Positions 35,405-47,142 of a stretch of 64,000 bases of DNA are shown piece after piece (the stretch's first letter is position 1; each line of letters starts with the position of its first letter). The notes beneath the pieces are model-generated. The model was not told where the DNA came from. It made no database searches and saw nothing but the letters and a program-made list of their open reading frames with translations. The DNA comes from Ulva prolifera. Its lineage: Eukaryota; Chlorophyta; Ulvophyceae; Ulvales; Ulvaceae. The translations under genes were made by a program, and so were the position numbers. The stretch is from the NCBI GenBank assembly GCA_023078555.1, contig CM041196.1, forward strand, positions 7,575,985 through 7,639,984, in the 5' to 3' direction.

Positions 35405-37575
35405 GTTGTAATGGCCAAATCTGTCTGCTCAGAAGCACACATATTCCAGATATGCAGGCACCAACTGTGGATATGTGTGTATGTATCTCAGGCTAGTGCC
35501 TTGCAAACTTGAGCCAGGCGAAAGTATACCAAAGAATACCTCAGCATTCCAGCCTGTACCATGTCACAGCTGTGCACATGAGCTGCATGCATACAGCTAC
35601 ATGTGCGTAATTCCAAATGCCCATAAGTGCCACTAGCATTCCTCAACATGTATAATCTCGCATACCAATCCCATGTATCATGCCACCTTATGCCACAGCC
35701 TTTTGGCAGTGCGAAGTGCCAGCTCAGTACATGACACGTCATGCATGCGGCGCATGCATACCCCTGGTCTGCGCTTGCGCAAGCCAAGGGTGCAGCGTCA
35801 AAGACCATGCCGGCCAATCTACGTCTGCGTATCCATGCAGCACGATCTTGCTGCATTGGATTGACGGAGGATGATACATGCCAAATCCCAGTGCCCGCAG
35901 AAGATCGCCAGATCTCGCGGGATGCTGCACCCTGATCCGCACAGAGATCAACGAGCAGCGCGATTCCACAGTTCCACAGAGCTATCAGTAGCGAGGACAG
36001 CACAAAGCAGGGATGGGCCTGGGCACATATATTCCAAGTGTTTTGCTGTGATCGACACAATTACCTTTGGTCGATTGGGGCGCTTCTGTTCCAGTCATTC
36101 CATCTGTGCTGCATTGTTACCCCTGTCTTTCTCTCCTGTCGTTTCTGTACGCTCGCTAGGGTGCCCAGCTCCCTGCGCTACCCGATCACTCAACAACAGC
36201 CACACAGCCACACAACCACATACATCCCCAAACACACACAAGCCGCCCACCCCATACCCCATACCCACAAGCACACCCACACGCCCACCCCCAGCCAAAC
36301 CCCGCGAACCAGCCAGGCGCAAGAGCCCCGACAGCACATGCAGCCAAGGCTGCCGAACAAAGAAGCAGCGAGACCCCGACAACAACCCCCCCCCCCCCCC
36401 TCCTCCCCAACACAACCCACCCCGCCCGGCCCCCGCACACCACCCAGCGCACCCGCAAACCCACACCCGCAACCCCCAACGTGACAGTTCCATGAGGAGG
36501 ACTGCAGGTATAGTGATCGATGGGTAGTACCAGCCTGCCCTCATGAGGGCTTGTTGAGCCCATGGGCATTTTTCGAGCTGATACTTTTCATTAATATTTC
36601 GTTGCAAAACTTAGATTTTGTATTTACGCCGCGTATCGTCGAGCTATGGGTGCGGGGACCTCCGTGCAGACGCAATTACATCGTTCGGTCTTTCGATTCT
36701 GCGGCTGCTAGCCGCTGCGTGATAGTGTTCTGTGGTCTCGGCTGCAGCTGAATCTAGCCGTTGTAATTTTTGCTGTCATTGGATAGGTGTTTTGTGCATG
36801 GCTGTGCCCTGTTTGACGTTGCCACATAGTTTCTCCTTCTTCATGTGACTAGCATCATTCAGTGACCTGTCTATCCAGATAGTTCCAAGGTAAGTCGCCA
36901 TGCATTGTATTGCCCGGCCAGCGATGAACGGCCACGTGCGCAGGACATGTCCATGTCACGCACCGGGGCACAGGCAACCTGACAAGTGGTACTGCGCGGA
37001 ATGAAGTTACAAATGTACAGAAGATATTCCAGAACTACGGTGTTGTTAAGCTATAAATCGGACGTTTTGAATGCCGTAAGCCTTCGAATTGAATTGACTT
37101 GGGATAACACAAAAACAGGATCAGCTATCTGACCCACCGAAAATGTGCTCATCCACAGATTCCCCACACTTCCGCAAGTCACAGCTCCACAATTTCATTG
37201 ATCACCAAATTTCCCGCGTCCGCAACCTGCATCCACATGTGTGACTGCAGTCATGCGTTTGGTACTGGAATGGAGCCACAGCTATTCTACGGCTCCAGGA
37301 GACGTGGTCGTCAACTCATCGAAGGACTCCCAGACAGGGTGTCATTATCACATTGAACAGCCGGAGGGCGACCGAGAGCCCATGCCCAGTCATACACACA
37401 GTTCTTGCAACCCGGTCATGTCTCGAGAGGGCATTCTTCAAGGCTAAGTGCATGGCTTCGCACACACATGTGGTAAAGCAGGGTTGCTACCAAAGAATAT
37501 GTGTGTATATGTCGTTACAAAGGACAGAGGCCGGGCGCCGAGCCGTTGCTAGGAACCCACTCACAAATCCACTCG
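35405..37575. other. Gene-poor stretch
   Basis: About 2.2 kb. Apart from the C/A-rich repeat at 36182-36480 nothing definite is seen. A 190-codon frame on the - strand (35488-36060) is Cys/His/Met-rich and without a domain; I take it as chance. Confidence 0.4.
36182..36480 (-). repeat. C/A-rich copy of the G/T-rich repeat, with poly-C run
   Basis: The + strand is C/A-rich (CACACAACCACATACATCCC and similar) with a 14-base C run at 36387-36400. Its reverse complement shares several blocks in order with 33985-34230, such as GTGTGCGGG, GGCGGGGTGGG and a (G)n run before the Ser/Gly-like CTGC blocks. It looks like an older, diverged copy in the opposite orientation. Confidence 0.5.
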
Positions 37576-38100
37576 CTAAGTCATGGCACTAAGCCGCGCA
37601 CGAGCGCGTACCATTGCCCTGCCGGTAATTCCAGCCAAGGATTGAAGCCACGCACGGAGCACATAAGCATTCCCTTTGCACAAAGCCACACTCAACCGGC
37701 GCAGAGCATTCGTAAAAAACAACCCATAGTTCACTGTACCACACCGAGACGCAACCTCCGCCAGCCGATTCGAGTGATCCATAGCAGGCTGTCCCAAGCG
37801 ATCATGCGTCTCCTGCGGCAACGGCACAAAACTATATGCATCAGGGTCGTTCAAACGATAAGCATTGCGGTTCTGCACGTCCCGCACCACCGCAGCGCCC
37901 CCGTCCTCCCGAGCCGCCCGGCCGCAGCAGGCATCAGCACAGGGTTCACAATCGACACATCCCCTATGCAGAAAGGGTCAGCCGGCGGCATAAACATGAT
38001 TTCCCCCATTTTGTCTCGGGCCAGCGTCCGGAGCACCTCCTCCAGCCCCTCTGCCCGCGCGGCGGCGGCCTGCGCCCCAGGCCCTGCCGCACCCTAGCCA
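37576..38100 (-). pseudogene. Broken retroelement relic, C-terminal region
   Basis: Read on the - strand, translated stretches resemble the C-terminal part of reverse-transcriptase polyproteins widespread in algal genomes (for example GDVSIVNPVLMPAAAG, YSFVPLPQETHDRLGQPAM and RRLSVALCKGNAYVLRAWL). It is a fragment, broken, with no palm domain beside it, and looks old. A non-LTR (LINE-like) origin seems most likely, but the class is not certain from this fragment. It may belong to the same family as the relic near 43.6-44.4 kb. Confidence 0.5.
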
Positions 38101-39740
38101 CCTCCTGTCGCCGCCAGCACCGGCGCCGCAGCCTGCGCAGCGTCCGGCGCGGGTCGCCCTACATGGGCGCTGTGTCCAGCACTGGGATTGGCGGCCTGAC
38201 CAGGTCTTGGCGCCGGCGCCGCAGCCGCACGCGCGGCCGGCGGCGGCGGCGGGGCCGCCGGTGTCGGCTCCGCGAGCGAATTCGCTGCGCGCCAAGGGCC
38301 TGCGACTGGGGGGGAAGGCTGTGGCGGGTCAGGGGAGGGGCGGGCCTGGTGGGCCAGCACTGACCTGCCATGGAGCGTCTGCACGCCGCGCGCGGACGAA
38401 CGCCGATGTGCGCGGGATGCGCGTGGATGCCACACATGCGTGGGACCCTAGCGCCATTGTTTTTCGACGATATTGTGGCGCGAAGTCCAGGTCCCCGACA
38501 TGTGTGGGCAATTCATCGCGTGGTCAAGATCATGCAGCTGTATGAACACGCCACATTCGCAGCGCGAGCCGACGGCATTGGGAGGGGGCCGGAGACATGC
38601 AATATGCGTGTATGTATGTAGTCTATTTACGTATGTAATCATGCGCAGTCGCGTAATCTTCCCTTGAGATCTATCCTGCTTGCCTATCGAGCACTTTGCT
38701 TTCTTGAATCTTCACTCAAGATCGCTCCTAACCCAATACACATGGCTGGCTTAGCCATATCTATCGGGACGAAGATAACTTCGACAGTGAACAGGACCAA
38801 GATGCATGCAATACAAGCATTTTACGCCCGCATACCGAGACTGGGCATGCGCCATGGCATTCGCAACCAGTACCATGACCGCCCTGGCGGAGCTGCACAC
38901 TACTCTGAATCATGGCCACTGATACACATGCATATGCAATTTTGGACTCAGCGCTTTTGAAAACGGTAGCAGGATCAGGCCTGTGGTCGTCGCATTCATC
39001 AGTAAACGTCAGAGCGATGGCTGAGGGTTCTGGCTTGGTCACAATGCGAATGGTTCTGGAGAATCCCATGCACATGCTCTCCACACTGCCGTGTATGCAC
39101 AGACATAGAGCTGGTGAGTGTACGCTTGAGACCAGCAGCACCTGTGGTCCGCAATTCACTCTTTCGTGCAGGGCTTGGTAAAAACTTCGCTGTGCAGAGT
39201 CTCAAACAACATTACCATATCGCAAGCCATTTTCTGACTGCTGGTGCTTCCTCACATTCCCCATGCCTGGCACACGCTTGCCACATCATGCTGTGAGCAA
39301 CCACATGTCGCTACAAGATGCCCCCGCCAGATTTGATGCCGCAACCCCAGCCCCAGCGCGTCCCTTGCAATGAACATCCAGCTCCAGGCCAGCAAGCACC
39401 ACGCCACTACCAGTGCGTGCACTCCTGACCTGCCATGTTGGCACGAATCTGCAGTTCAGGAGCAGCTCTGGAACGCAGGCATTTTCCTACACCACACAAT
39501 CTCATGGATTGCAGCTTCGATCCCCCATACATCTCGCGCATAGACATACGTTTCCGGCATCATCGCTTGCAGATGGCGGCAAATGAAGGTGGGTACTGAT
39601 CGAGCTTGCACACATGCTAGTACTGCAACATACTAGGCTGACAGTGGGTAGCGGATCAGCCGAAAGTGTCTATAGTCGCACAAGCTCTCAAGACTCTTGA
39701 ACGTAGAGGAGACAGGTGCACAAGTGCTGCCGCGGCTACA
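38101..39740. other. Intergenic, one weak coding candidate
   Basis: About 1.6 kb; the left 300 bases are very G/C-rich. On the - strand, about 39120-38890, a stretch reads RTIRIVTKPEPSAIALTF then TDECDDHRPDPATVFKSAES, which has protein-like composition. It could be an exon of a small unrecognised gene, but no start, stop or splice partner could be settled. Confidence 0.3.
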
Positions 39741-42033
39741 TCAGCGGGCGGGAGCGAAGGTCACACTGCAGGGGCCAAACCCAATCCGCTGTGAGCCATT
39801 ATCGCAGACCGCATGCATGGACACGGTGTCTCCGTCTTCAATCCAGCTCCGCTTCCAAGAGCCTCCCAGCCACAATGGCTCCCGGCCATTCTTAGTCAGC
39901 TCCAGCAGGCAGCCCTGTGTGCCAGGCCCTGCAGAGCTGATTGTTCCAGAGGCAATCACGTCTCCAGCTCGGATGTTGCAGCCCCCCGCGGTGTGATGGG
40001 CCAGCATCTGCATGCATCAAATCTTTGGCCGGCTCGCGCTTATCTACACAACCAATTGCTTGTGGCAGGTGGGCATAGGGGTGGTACACCTGTGGAAATG
40101 TCCAGTAAAGATCACGGAAGCTGGCCTCACACACTGAAAAGGCCTGAGGGACGTCCCCCGGCTGAATGGTCACACCCATGCGCAGGTCAAACGTCCGCCG
40201 ACAGCCATCACACTCGGAGAGGTATGGTAGCGGCGCGGGGATCTGCTCCGGTGCATCACATAGGAACGGCTCTACGGCCTCATGTTGCACAATCCACGGC
40301 GACAGTACGGTGCCCTGCACGGCAACCCAGCCATCTGCACAATGCAGCTTTGTATCCCCTGTGGGGCAGCGGCAGTACCTAGAGCCAGCGCGAGAACGTA
40401 CAAAATTCTTGCCATTGAATGGCCCCAGTGGAACGTACCTGCACATAAGTACGCTTTCACACCTGCCTGGCAGCCGCTGCCAATCACAAAGCAAGAGGCA
40501 AGTCGCAGGGCGCCGATCCGCACTCCCACTTCTGAATGTCGCGTGCAGAGCAGTCGTTCATGAGGCAGTATCCAAAGATGTGCTGATCCGAGTCTGCCAC
40601 GGGAACCGGTTGCCCAACTTGCGTGCTCTTCCCTAATACACATGCCTGCAAACACTGCATCTCGCTCGCCGCCAGCCAATGAGTTGTTTTTGTATGGGGC
40701 CTTCTGCGGCGTGAACAGTGAAAGTATGCCAGCATCCAGGGGCAGATGTCGGCGCAAGTCGCCACCAAAAACTAACGAGCACGCCTTCGCAAGTATGCCA
40801 TCACACTGGATGAAGCCCACGCTGCCCGTTGTACAGGCTTGGGCACCAACAGACAATCTGCCGCACGCATGAAGTGCGATGAGGTGACGATGACATGCCC
40901 CCCTGCCGATCCGCCCCGCCCCCCCTTCCCCAGAGCAATACCTGTGATTGTCCAGCCTCCCGCTTGCTTCGCCAGACGAAGTAGCGTTAATATCAGAAAG
41001 GGAGGAGAAGGAACATTGATGAGCGGTATTTGCTCACAGCAGTCCTGGTAGACGACACCTATGTGAATGACTGATATGAGGGCAGGGCATGAGCTAACGC
41101 ACCAGCTCGAGCTCAAAGTCAAGTGCCTTGGACGGCAGAAATTGTGGCCCTTCTGGAGTGCTGATCTGGCCCCTGCAAATTGTCAATCGTGCGCATTGCG
41201 AATGATCCTGTACGTGGTGGTGCACCACATCTTGGTCTGCCGCACCTGGGCCGATGCAGCACGCCTCCTGACACAACAATAGATGATGCCCTGCCGTGGT
41301 ACCCAATGGGCATGTGCAGCCTGCAGACGAGGGGAACATACTGGGGTACAGGCGGCACGTCAGCACAAGTGTGAGAACAGCTGCGCATGCACACCAGTTG
41401 GGGCTGAGAGCATTGTCTATTCCGCGAAACATCGCCCCGACATTTGAGGCATGCTCTTTGGAGCAGTAAAAGTCCGTGTAATCGCCAATGTGCACTGGCA
41501 GCAAAAGAGTCACCTGATCCTGCATGGCTTGTATGCTGTGACAGGATGCGGTTGTAGCCGTGGCAGCATACAGATGGAGCATGGAGATCAACAGACCATG
41601 GGTATGAGGCGAATGACCGAGTCCGCTCTCTCCTGTCCTGATATTGGATTGTGGTTTCGTATTGCAGCTTGTAGTGCCTTCCGCACGGAAGCCCACTGGG
41701 CTTTCCCCAGCTCAAGAAAGCGATTCAGTGTTCCCTGCACGGCACAACGAATCACAGTGCTGCACCGAAACCGAGCAACTGATCCCACGCTCAAACTTTG
41801 TACTCCAAGATCAGTACCTCCATCAGGGCCTCTTTGACTAAATACCCGAACTCTTCACCGAATCCCTTTTTGTCGTGCCAGCTCTGAGCCCATTCATATA
41901 TGTCCAGGACATGGTCGCCGATCGCAACGCAAATCCTTCCCTGCGTCTGTTCATTCTTGTACACCCCCCATGGCAAGTTGTCGGTCGTGAAGTCTGAACC
42001 CTCGGGGATGATAGATTCGATCCACGGGCTCAT
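39741..42033 (-). CDS. FAH: Fumarylacetoacetase
   Basis: Last enzyme of tyrosine breakdown: splits fumarylacetoacetate to fumarate and acetoacetate. Many exons on the - strand. The ATG at 42033 ([12 protein letters not shown]) and exon 1 to 41818 (72 codons, phase 0) carry [11 protein letters not shown] and [20 protein letters not shown]. Then come [40 protein letters not shown] with the metal-binding Asp and Glu region, [61 protein letters not shown] and [11 protein letters not shown]. The last exon has [18 protein letters not shown] and [20 protein letters not shown], with the stop at 39741. Catalytic and metal-site regions are all present. No other tyrosine-pathway gene is nearby. Confidence 0.93.
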
Positions 42034-43070
42034 CTTGAAAACGTGAAAGGAAGCTGAGGATCGTTCACCACTTCATGATGGGGTCAGGATGAATTATGCC
42101 CTTACGATTTCGTACTATAACTGGTTGTGTCAGCAGGCACAGTCCGAATTCACCCCGATGATACTGTGACCTCCGGGACTGCTACGATGTTATAAACGTT
42201 CAGTGTGTATCTAATTCACAGGTGAAAGGCCACCAACTGGCTGCGATGCTGCAGCCATCGGTGTGCATTTGATGATCTTTCTTGTGCCACTCGGCCGATC
42301 TTGGGTCTCTTCGACGTCGTTGAAGCCTCACAAAAGCTCCGGTACTGCCTCAAACTCCGATCGGCAGACCATGCTTCGGTATACTCTGCTCAATTTACAA
42401 CGCAGATTCCGCGCCGGACTTGCTGACGCCGCAACGCGGTGTCAACATGCTTGAGCAAGGGTGTAGTTTTGTTCGCAAACGACATTCTTGAACGACGTTA
42501 CCAACCTGGGACGATCGGAATCTGCCTTCCGACTGTGACAACGATTGTTGTTGGCATCATGTCATACCCACCATGGACATCGTGCCATTGTCTTGCCGTG
42601 CATGGACATACCCTCAACGCCCTCGCACGATGATGTGTAATATACAAAAGCAGTGGGTGTGTGATGGAACCAAGGTCTCTGGCTGTTGTGACTGCGATTG
42701 GCCAGGGCGAGGGTGTGGCATCCAATCATGGTGAAGCACAGTGAATCAGGAATTGCTCAGCCATGTCTCAGCGGACCTTGACAACAACAAACATTCGGGT
42801 CCACGTATGTACAAGGTGTGAAAGGTGTGACCCAGCTAAAAGATCCCGTTCAGACAATCATACGCAACTCATAGGGCCTCCTCTTTTGCCAAGCGTGGCG
42901 GGCGTACACGGCTGGATGGAGTACCCAAAGCGCACGCCGATTCAAACCCATGATGTACCGAAAGAAGGAATAGCAGTTACATGCCGTCCTCGGTCCATAG
43001 GACGGCATGATGGTGATGCCCAATGCAGTCTTTGGTTTTAATGATCAGACTCCGTCAGGGGCGGGCCGGC
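42034..43070. other. FAH upstream region, no gene seen
   Basis: About 1 kb holding the FAH promoter at its left end. Small frames on both strands have no conserved sequence. A perfect hairpin lies at 42980-43009. Confidence 0.4.
42980..43009 (+). other. Perfect 11-bp hairpin
   Basis: CATGCCGTCCT, an 8-base loop CGGTCCAT, then AGGACGGCATG. There are no mismatches in the stem and no T-run follows. Function unknown. Confidence 0.7.
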
Positions 43071-43112
43071 ATGTGCGTGTGTGGTGCAAGGACCAAGTCA
43101 GGGAGGCAAAAA
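43071..43112 (-). repeat. Weak copy of the repeat-family terminus
   Basis: GTGTGGTGCAAGGACCAAGT followed by CAGGGAGGC and AAGCAC resembles GTGTTACAAGGACAAAGTC...GGC...AGCACCGC. Several mismatches; a decayed solo end is likely. Confidence 0.35.
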
Positions 43113-43599
43113 GCACAGCAAATACAGCGCGTAGTTTCAAGAACAAGACCAACACAGCACACTCAAGGCGCAGCAAGCAGCCGCCGATCGCCAACACCAT
43201 GCACATCAGCCCGCGCCGCGCAAAAGCGAGAACACTCACCACCACACCCGTGTGCGAATGCATCAGCACGCCCACGATCCGCCGGCCCACATCCCAGAGA
43301 CCCCCTCGAAAGCAGGAGGGCCTGGCACGCTTGCTGACCCCTCGAAGTTGTGATCGATGCCGCCGGACGCTGCCAGCTGCCCAGCATCCGCGAGGCCCAT
43401 GTCCACCTGCCTGACTTGCTGCACCTCATCCTGGTGTACAGGACAGCCCGGGGATCATACGGTAGCAGAGGCATTGTTCACATGTGTGAACTGAGGCAAC
43501 ACATGTGCAAGAAAATTATGCTGTACAAAGCAGTGGGCCTACACCAGCTGCATGCTCTTCAAGACGGTGCCGTGGCGAACTAGAGGCATCACAACTGCT

Positions 43600-44370
43600 A
43601 TCATGGGAACGTGGGCTGGGCTGCATGCAGCCTTCATGGCCTCCACAGGATGGAGGTCGACGACGCGGCAGGCTGCACCCACTCGCCCCACCTGTCGCTA
43701 GCTGCCGCCAGCACCCGCGAGCGACCAGACCGCTCTAGCCCAGATCGATGCCGAACAGTTCGAGGCCATCCTTTAGTCCCTAAAAAGAGATTCCGCAGCA
43801 GGCCAAAGCGCGTGGACGTTCGAACACACTCGCATCGTGACGTGCACAATGAGCGCACGGGGGACGCCATGCTGAACTACACCAACCTGATGGTAGCGGA
43901 GAGGCTGCCATACTCAGATCACCTTCTCGCGTCTCTCCTCATTGCCTTGTAGACGCCGGCGGGGGAGGGGATGCGGCCTATCACGATCAGTGAGGCAGTC
44001 GTCCGCTTGGTCAGCATCTGCGCACTGGCGTGTGTGCCGGATGCGGGTGCCCTCTCCACCCTGGGCCCGTATCAGATTGGTGCGGGCATCCAGGGTGCAG
44101 CCGGGGTCCTTCGCCATGCCAGACATCGCAGACCCCAACGCTGGGACGTTATCTACAGGCCAGTATACCTATAGGGTGCCTTCAGCGTGATATCCCGGTC
44201 GCGATGGAGGAGCAGCTCATCGTGCCACGCCCGGAGCTCCTCATGTACTTCCTCATTGTGTACGGGTAGGGCAGCCCGGTGCTCGCTCACCGTTTGAACG
44301 GCATCAGCGCTGAGCTGCGCAGCGAGACGTGCGGGCAACACGGCGACTTCCTGGACGCTCTTAAGATTGC
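43600..44370 (+). pseudogene. Broken reverse transcriptase relic
   Basis: Translated stretches on the + strand resemble the fingers/palm part of reverse transcriptases common in algal genomes (for example MVAERLPYSDHLLASLLIAL, RPITISEAVVRLVSICALA, GISAELRSETCGQHGDFLDA). It is clearly broken, with several breaks, and looks old. No intact palm active site, endonuclease or element ends could be seen. Most likely a non-LTR (LINE-like) element; the class is not certain. Confidence 0.6.
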
Positions 44371-47142
44371 TTGCACTCGCCTATCTCCCTACCCTGAAAC
44401 ATGCACAGCCACTTCCCCCCGAGGCCCACTCACTCCCTGCCGTGACGATACATACCACAGTCAACGTATAGATCGTCGGCCTCCGTCCCAAAAACGCGGA
44501 AAACGGCGAAATTGTTTGTTTGACCCAACCCGCGGACAGCTGTCACCAGGATATGGGATGGTCACGATTGCGCAGTGTCCCAGACTTCTTGTCGCTGGCA
44601 CGACGAATTGCAAAACAATTAATCTTGTTACATGCTTGCCACTATTGGTACGATAACGGTGCAAAAGGGACCGAGCTGCAAAACATCGTACTTGATCATG
44701 CTGTGGCCCTGCCAGGTGGCCTCAGAAAACAAACGGTACATAACCTATCCGACATAGGACCCGTCAACACCAGACTGACAGGCATAATCACGCCGTAGTG
44801 ATGAGGGGCCAAAGATACGAAGGCGTGTGTCCCGTTTGGCAAAGCATGCTGCTGACAAATTGCTGAAAAAACTAATGCTGTCTTTCTCTCTTGGCACCGG
44901 AACATCGGCGCAGAATAGGAAAGCACATGATTGTTGCAACTTGTTCCTGATGAGCACATAACAATTTCGTTCCGTTTACAACGGCATGTACAGGGCGGCT
45001 GCGGCAAATGCTCACGCGACATCCATATATAATCCTGCAGCCGCTCCCGCATGCCCCGGCGATGCCGCAATGCTTGATGTGCAGGCTCCCAAAGCCTCCC
45101 CCAATGCGCTCCCCACGTGAGGCAGTATGCCACACTCCCAGGCAGGAGCCCAGCTCAAATCCTCTGCTGCCGTTGCCACGAAGTGCCTGCTCTATCTCAG
45201 CGCCCAGGCTCCCTCCCCCCTCACGGATGCCTCCTTCATTGTCCGAAGGCGCCACACTGGGTTCCCCAGAGTCATGCCCCGCCACACCAGCAGCATCACA
45301 ACCCCGATCTCCGCCCCCAGGCCCACACCCGCCTTGCGGATAGCAGCACGAGCTGCAACATTCGGCCCCCTCGCCGGGCGCTCCCTCGATAGGTGTCACC
45401 TCGCAGAGCCGCTCAGCGGGCCGACATTCTTACTGTCTAACCGGGTGCATCAGTGAACACGGACGTGTGCGTCACTCATCCGTTGGTCGCCTCAAATGCC
45501 AGCGCCACAGCGCAGTGCGATAGCGCCTCGGTGATGGCTGCTGACCAGAGCAAGCGCGACAAGTAAGGTCAAACCGAGACGGGCGCCTTTACCATGGTTC
45601 CACATCCGCATGAAATGTACAGACTCATTGGCCCAGCTGCTTTTGTGTCCCTCCACAGGCTTTCTGGCGTGGCTGCAGGGTGTTCCGCCGCCTCAAGATG
45701 TCTATTTCTTGAGAAAGCAATACGCAATCTTTCCACAACGCTCTGCCATGCGATCGCTCGCCAAGTTGTCGCCGCTCCCCCGCCGTCTACACACAATCTA
45801 TCTGGGCAGGACTCACGGTCCCATCTGACAATTAATCCCTTGCCGATCACAAACGCCATCTGGCCTCAGCGGCGCGGCGGCCCTCTTTGTGTGCTGTTCT
45901 CCGTCAGGTTCCATCATCTGGCTATTTAGCTCGGCCCGTCACGGGATGTGATGGGTGGCTGCGTTGCTTGGCTTGGGGGCGTTGTGCCAGGGCCGCCTCG
46001 GCTGCAGCTGTTGTCGGTGCATTTGCGCGTGGGTGTGGGTGCACGGTATTTGGCTTTTGCCAGGTGCATGAGGCTGCATGGTGGTAGTGCTGGGCCGCCG
46101 CTTATTCTACGTGACACGCTTGCATTCGGATTGGTTGTGCGGTTGCTTCCTTTGTTTTTAGATTACGCATTGTTCCTGCCGTGTTGCTCTGGCTCGCGGG
46201 GCTGATCTGATCGGACGCGGGAGTGGAGGCGGGGACGGCTGCAGAAGGGGGAGTGGGTTGGGGTCTGGGGCCTTGGGGGGGGGGGGGGGGGGGACTCGCG
46301 CGTTCGACCGGCGACGGCCAGGCTGCCACTCTGGGCCGCCGCGGTCGTTTTGTGTGCAGCGGGGGGTTGGGTGTGTTTGGGGCTGGAGCGGGGGCGGGTG
46401 CGTGGGTGTGGTGTGTGGGTGTATGTTCGGTGGGTTCTATCATGCTGTGGTTGTGCTCTGTGTACGGTTGCATGCTGTGATTGGCCGCTGTGTTCGGGCG
46501 GGTTTGACTTGGGTGACAATCTCTTGACGTGCATATGTTGGGCCGTTGGTGTGCATCTTCGTTGCCCTGGCAGTGCTACCGGCCACTCCGACTTCGTCCT
46601 TGTAACACTACACCCCCACGCTGACACCCGCACACGCCCCCACGGAATGGGCTACTGCACGGCCGAGGTTGCTAAACACAAGACTGCCTGACCCGGCCTC
46701 CTCACCGTGGGGGGCCGTAGCCCCCAACCCCGATCCCCCCAGAACACCTCCCCCTTACAGCAGACTTACCTCCACGGTCCCCAAATTCTGCATCGAGTCT
46801 CGTGAGGACAGTTCCGGCCCTGACGCAACCAAAGCAGGCCACAGAGCCACCAACAACAATGTGCGCCGGCCAAGCTGAAGAGCCGCATGGCTATGCCTAC
46901 GGGAGATGGGACCTTGCGGGCAAAGAAAGGTGGCCCGTCGCTCAGGCCAGATGGCCAGCGAGCAGCGAGAGGTAAACAAAAGTCAAACCACAGGCCCCAC
47001 TGTTTATGCACGTGTGTGTATGTTTGCGGCAGGTAGCTTCCACACAGGCTGATGCTGGTGTTGCAGCTTCAAGTCAGGTGACTCAGTGCTGTGGCTCGGG
47101 CGTGTATGCAGGTTTGAGCTGTGCAGTGTGCCTGCCACTGTC
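44371..47142. other. Gene-poor, repeat-containing stretch
   Basis: About 2.8 kb. Frames on both strands (for example + 45127-45456, - 44872-45399) are composition-driven and overlap each other. No gene is supported. The part from about 45940 to 46609 is G/T-rich repeat. Confidence 0.4.
46250..46609 (+). repeat. G/T-rich repeat copy with poly-G run and CTTGTAACAC end
   Basis: G/T-rich + strand with a 19-base G run (46275-46293) and many GTGGGTG-type words. It ends with GTTGCCCTGGCAGTGCTACC, then CCACTCCGACTTCGTC and CTTGTAACAC. That end is nearly identical to the right end of the 33461-33745 element. Confidence 0.6.

Noticed and set aside
35488-36060. 190-codon frame on the - strand
   Set aside because: Cys/His/Met-rich, no domain, inside a repeat zone, with overlapping frames on the other strand.
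44872-45399. Gly/Cys-rich 175-codon frame on the - strand
   Set aside because: Three frames are open over the same bases; no conserved motif or splice support.
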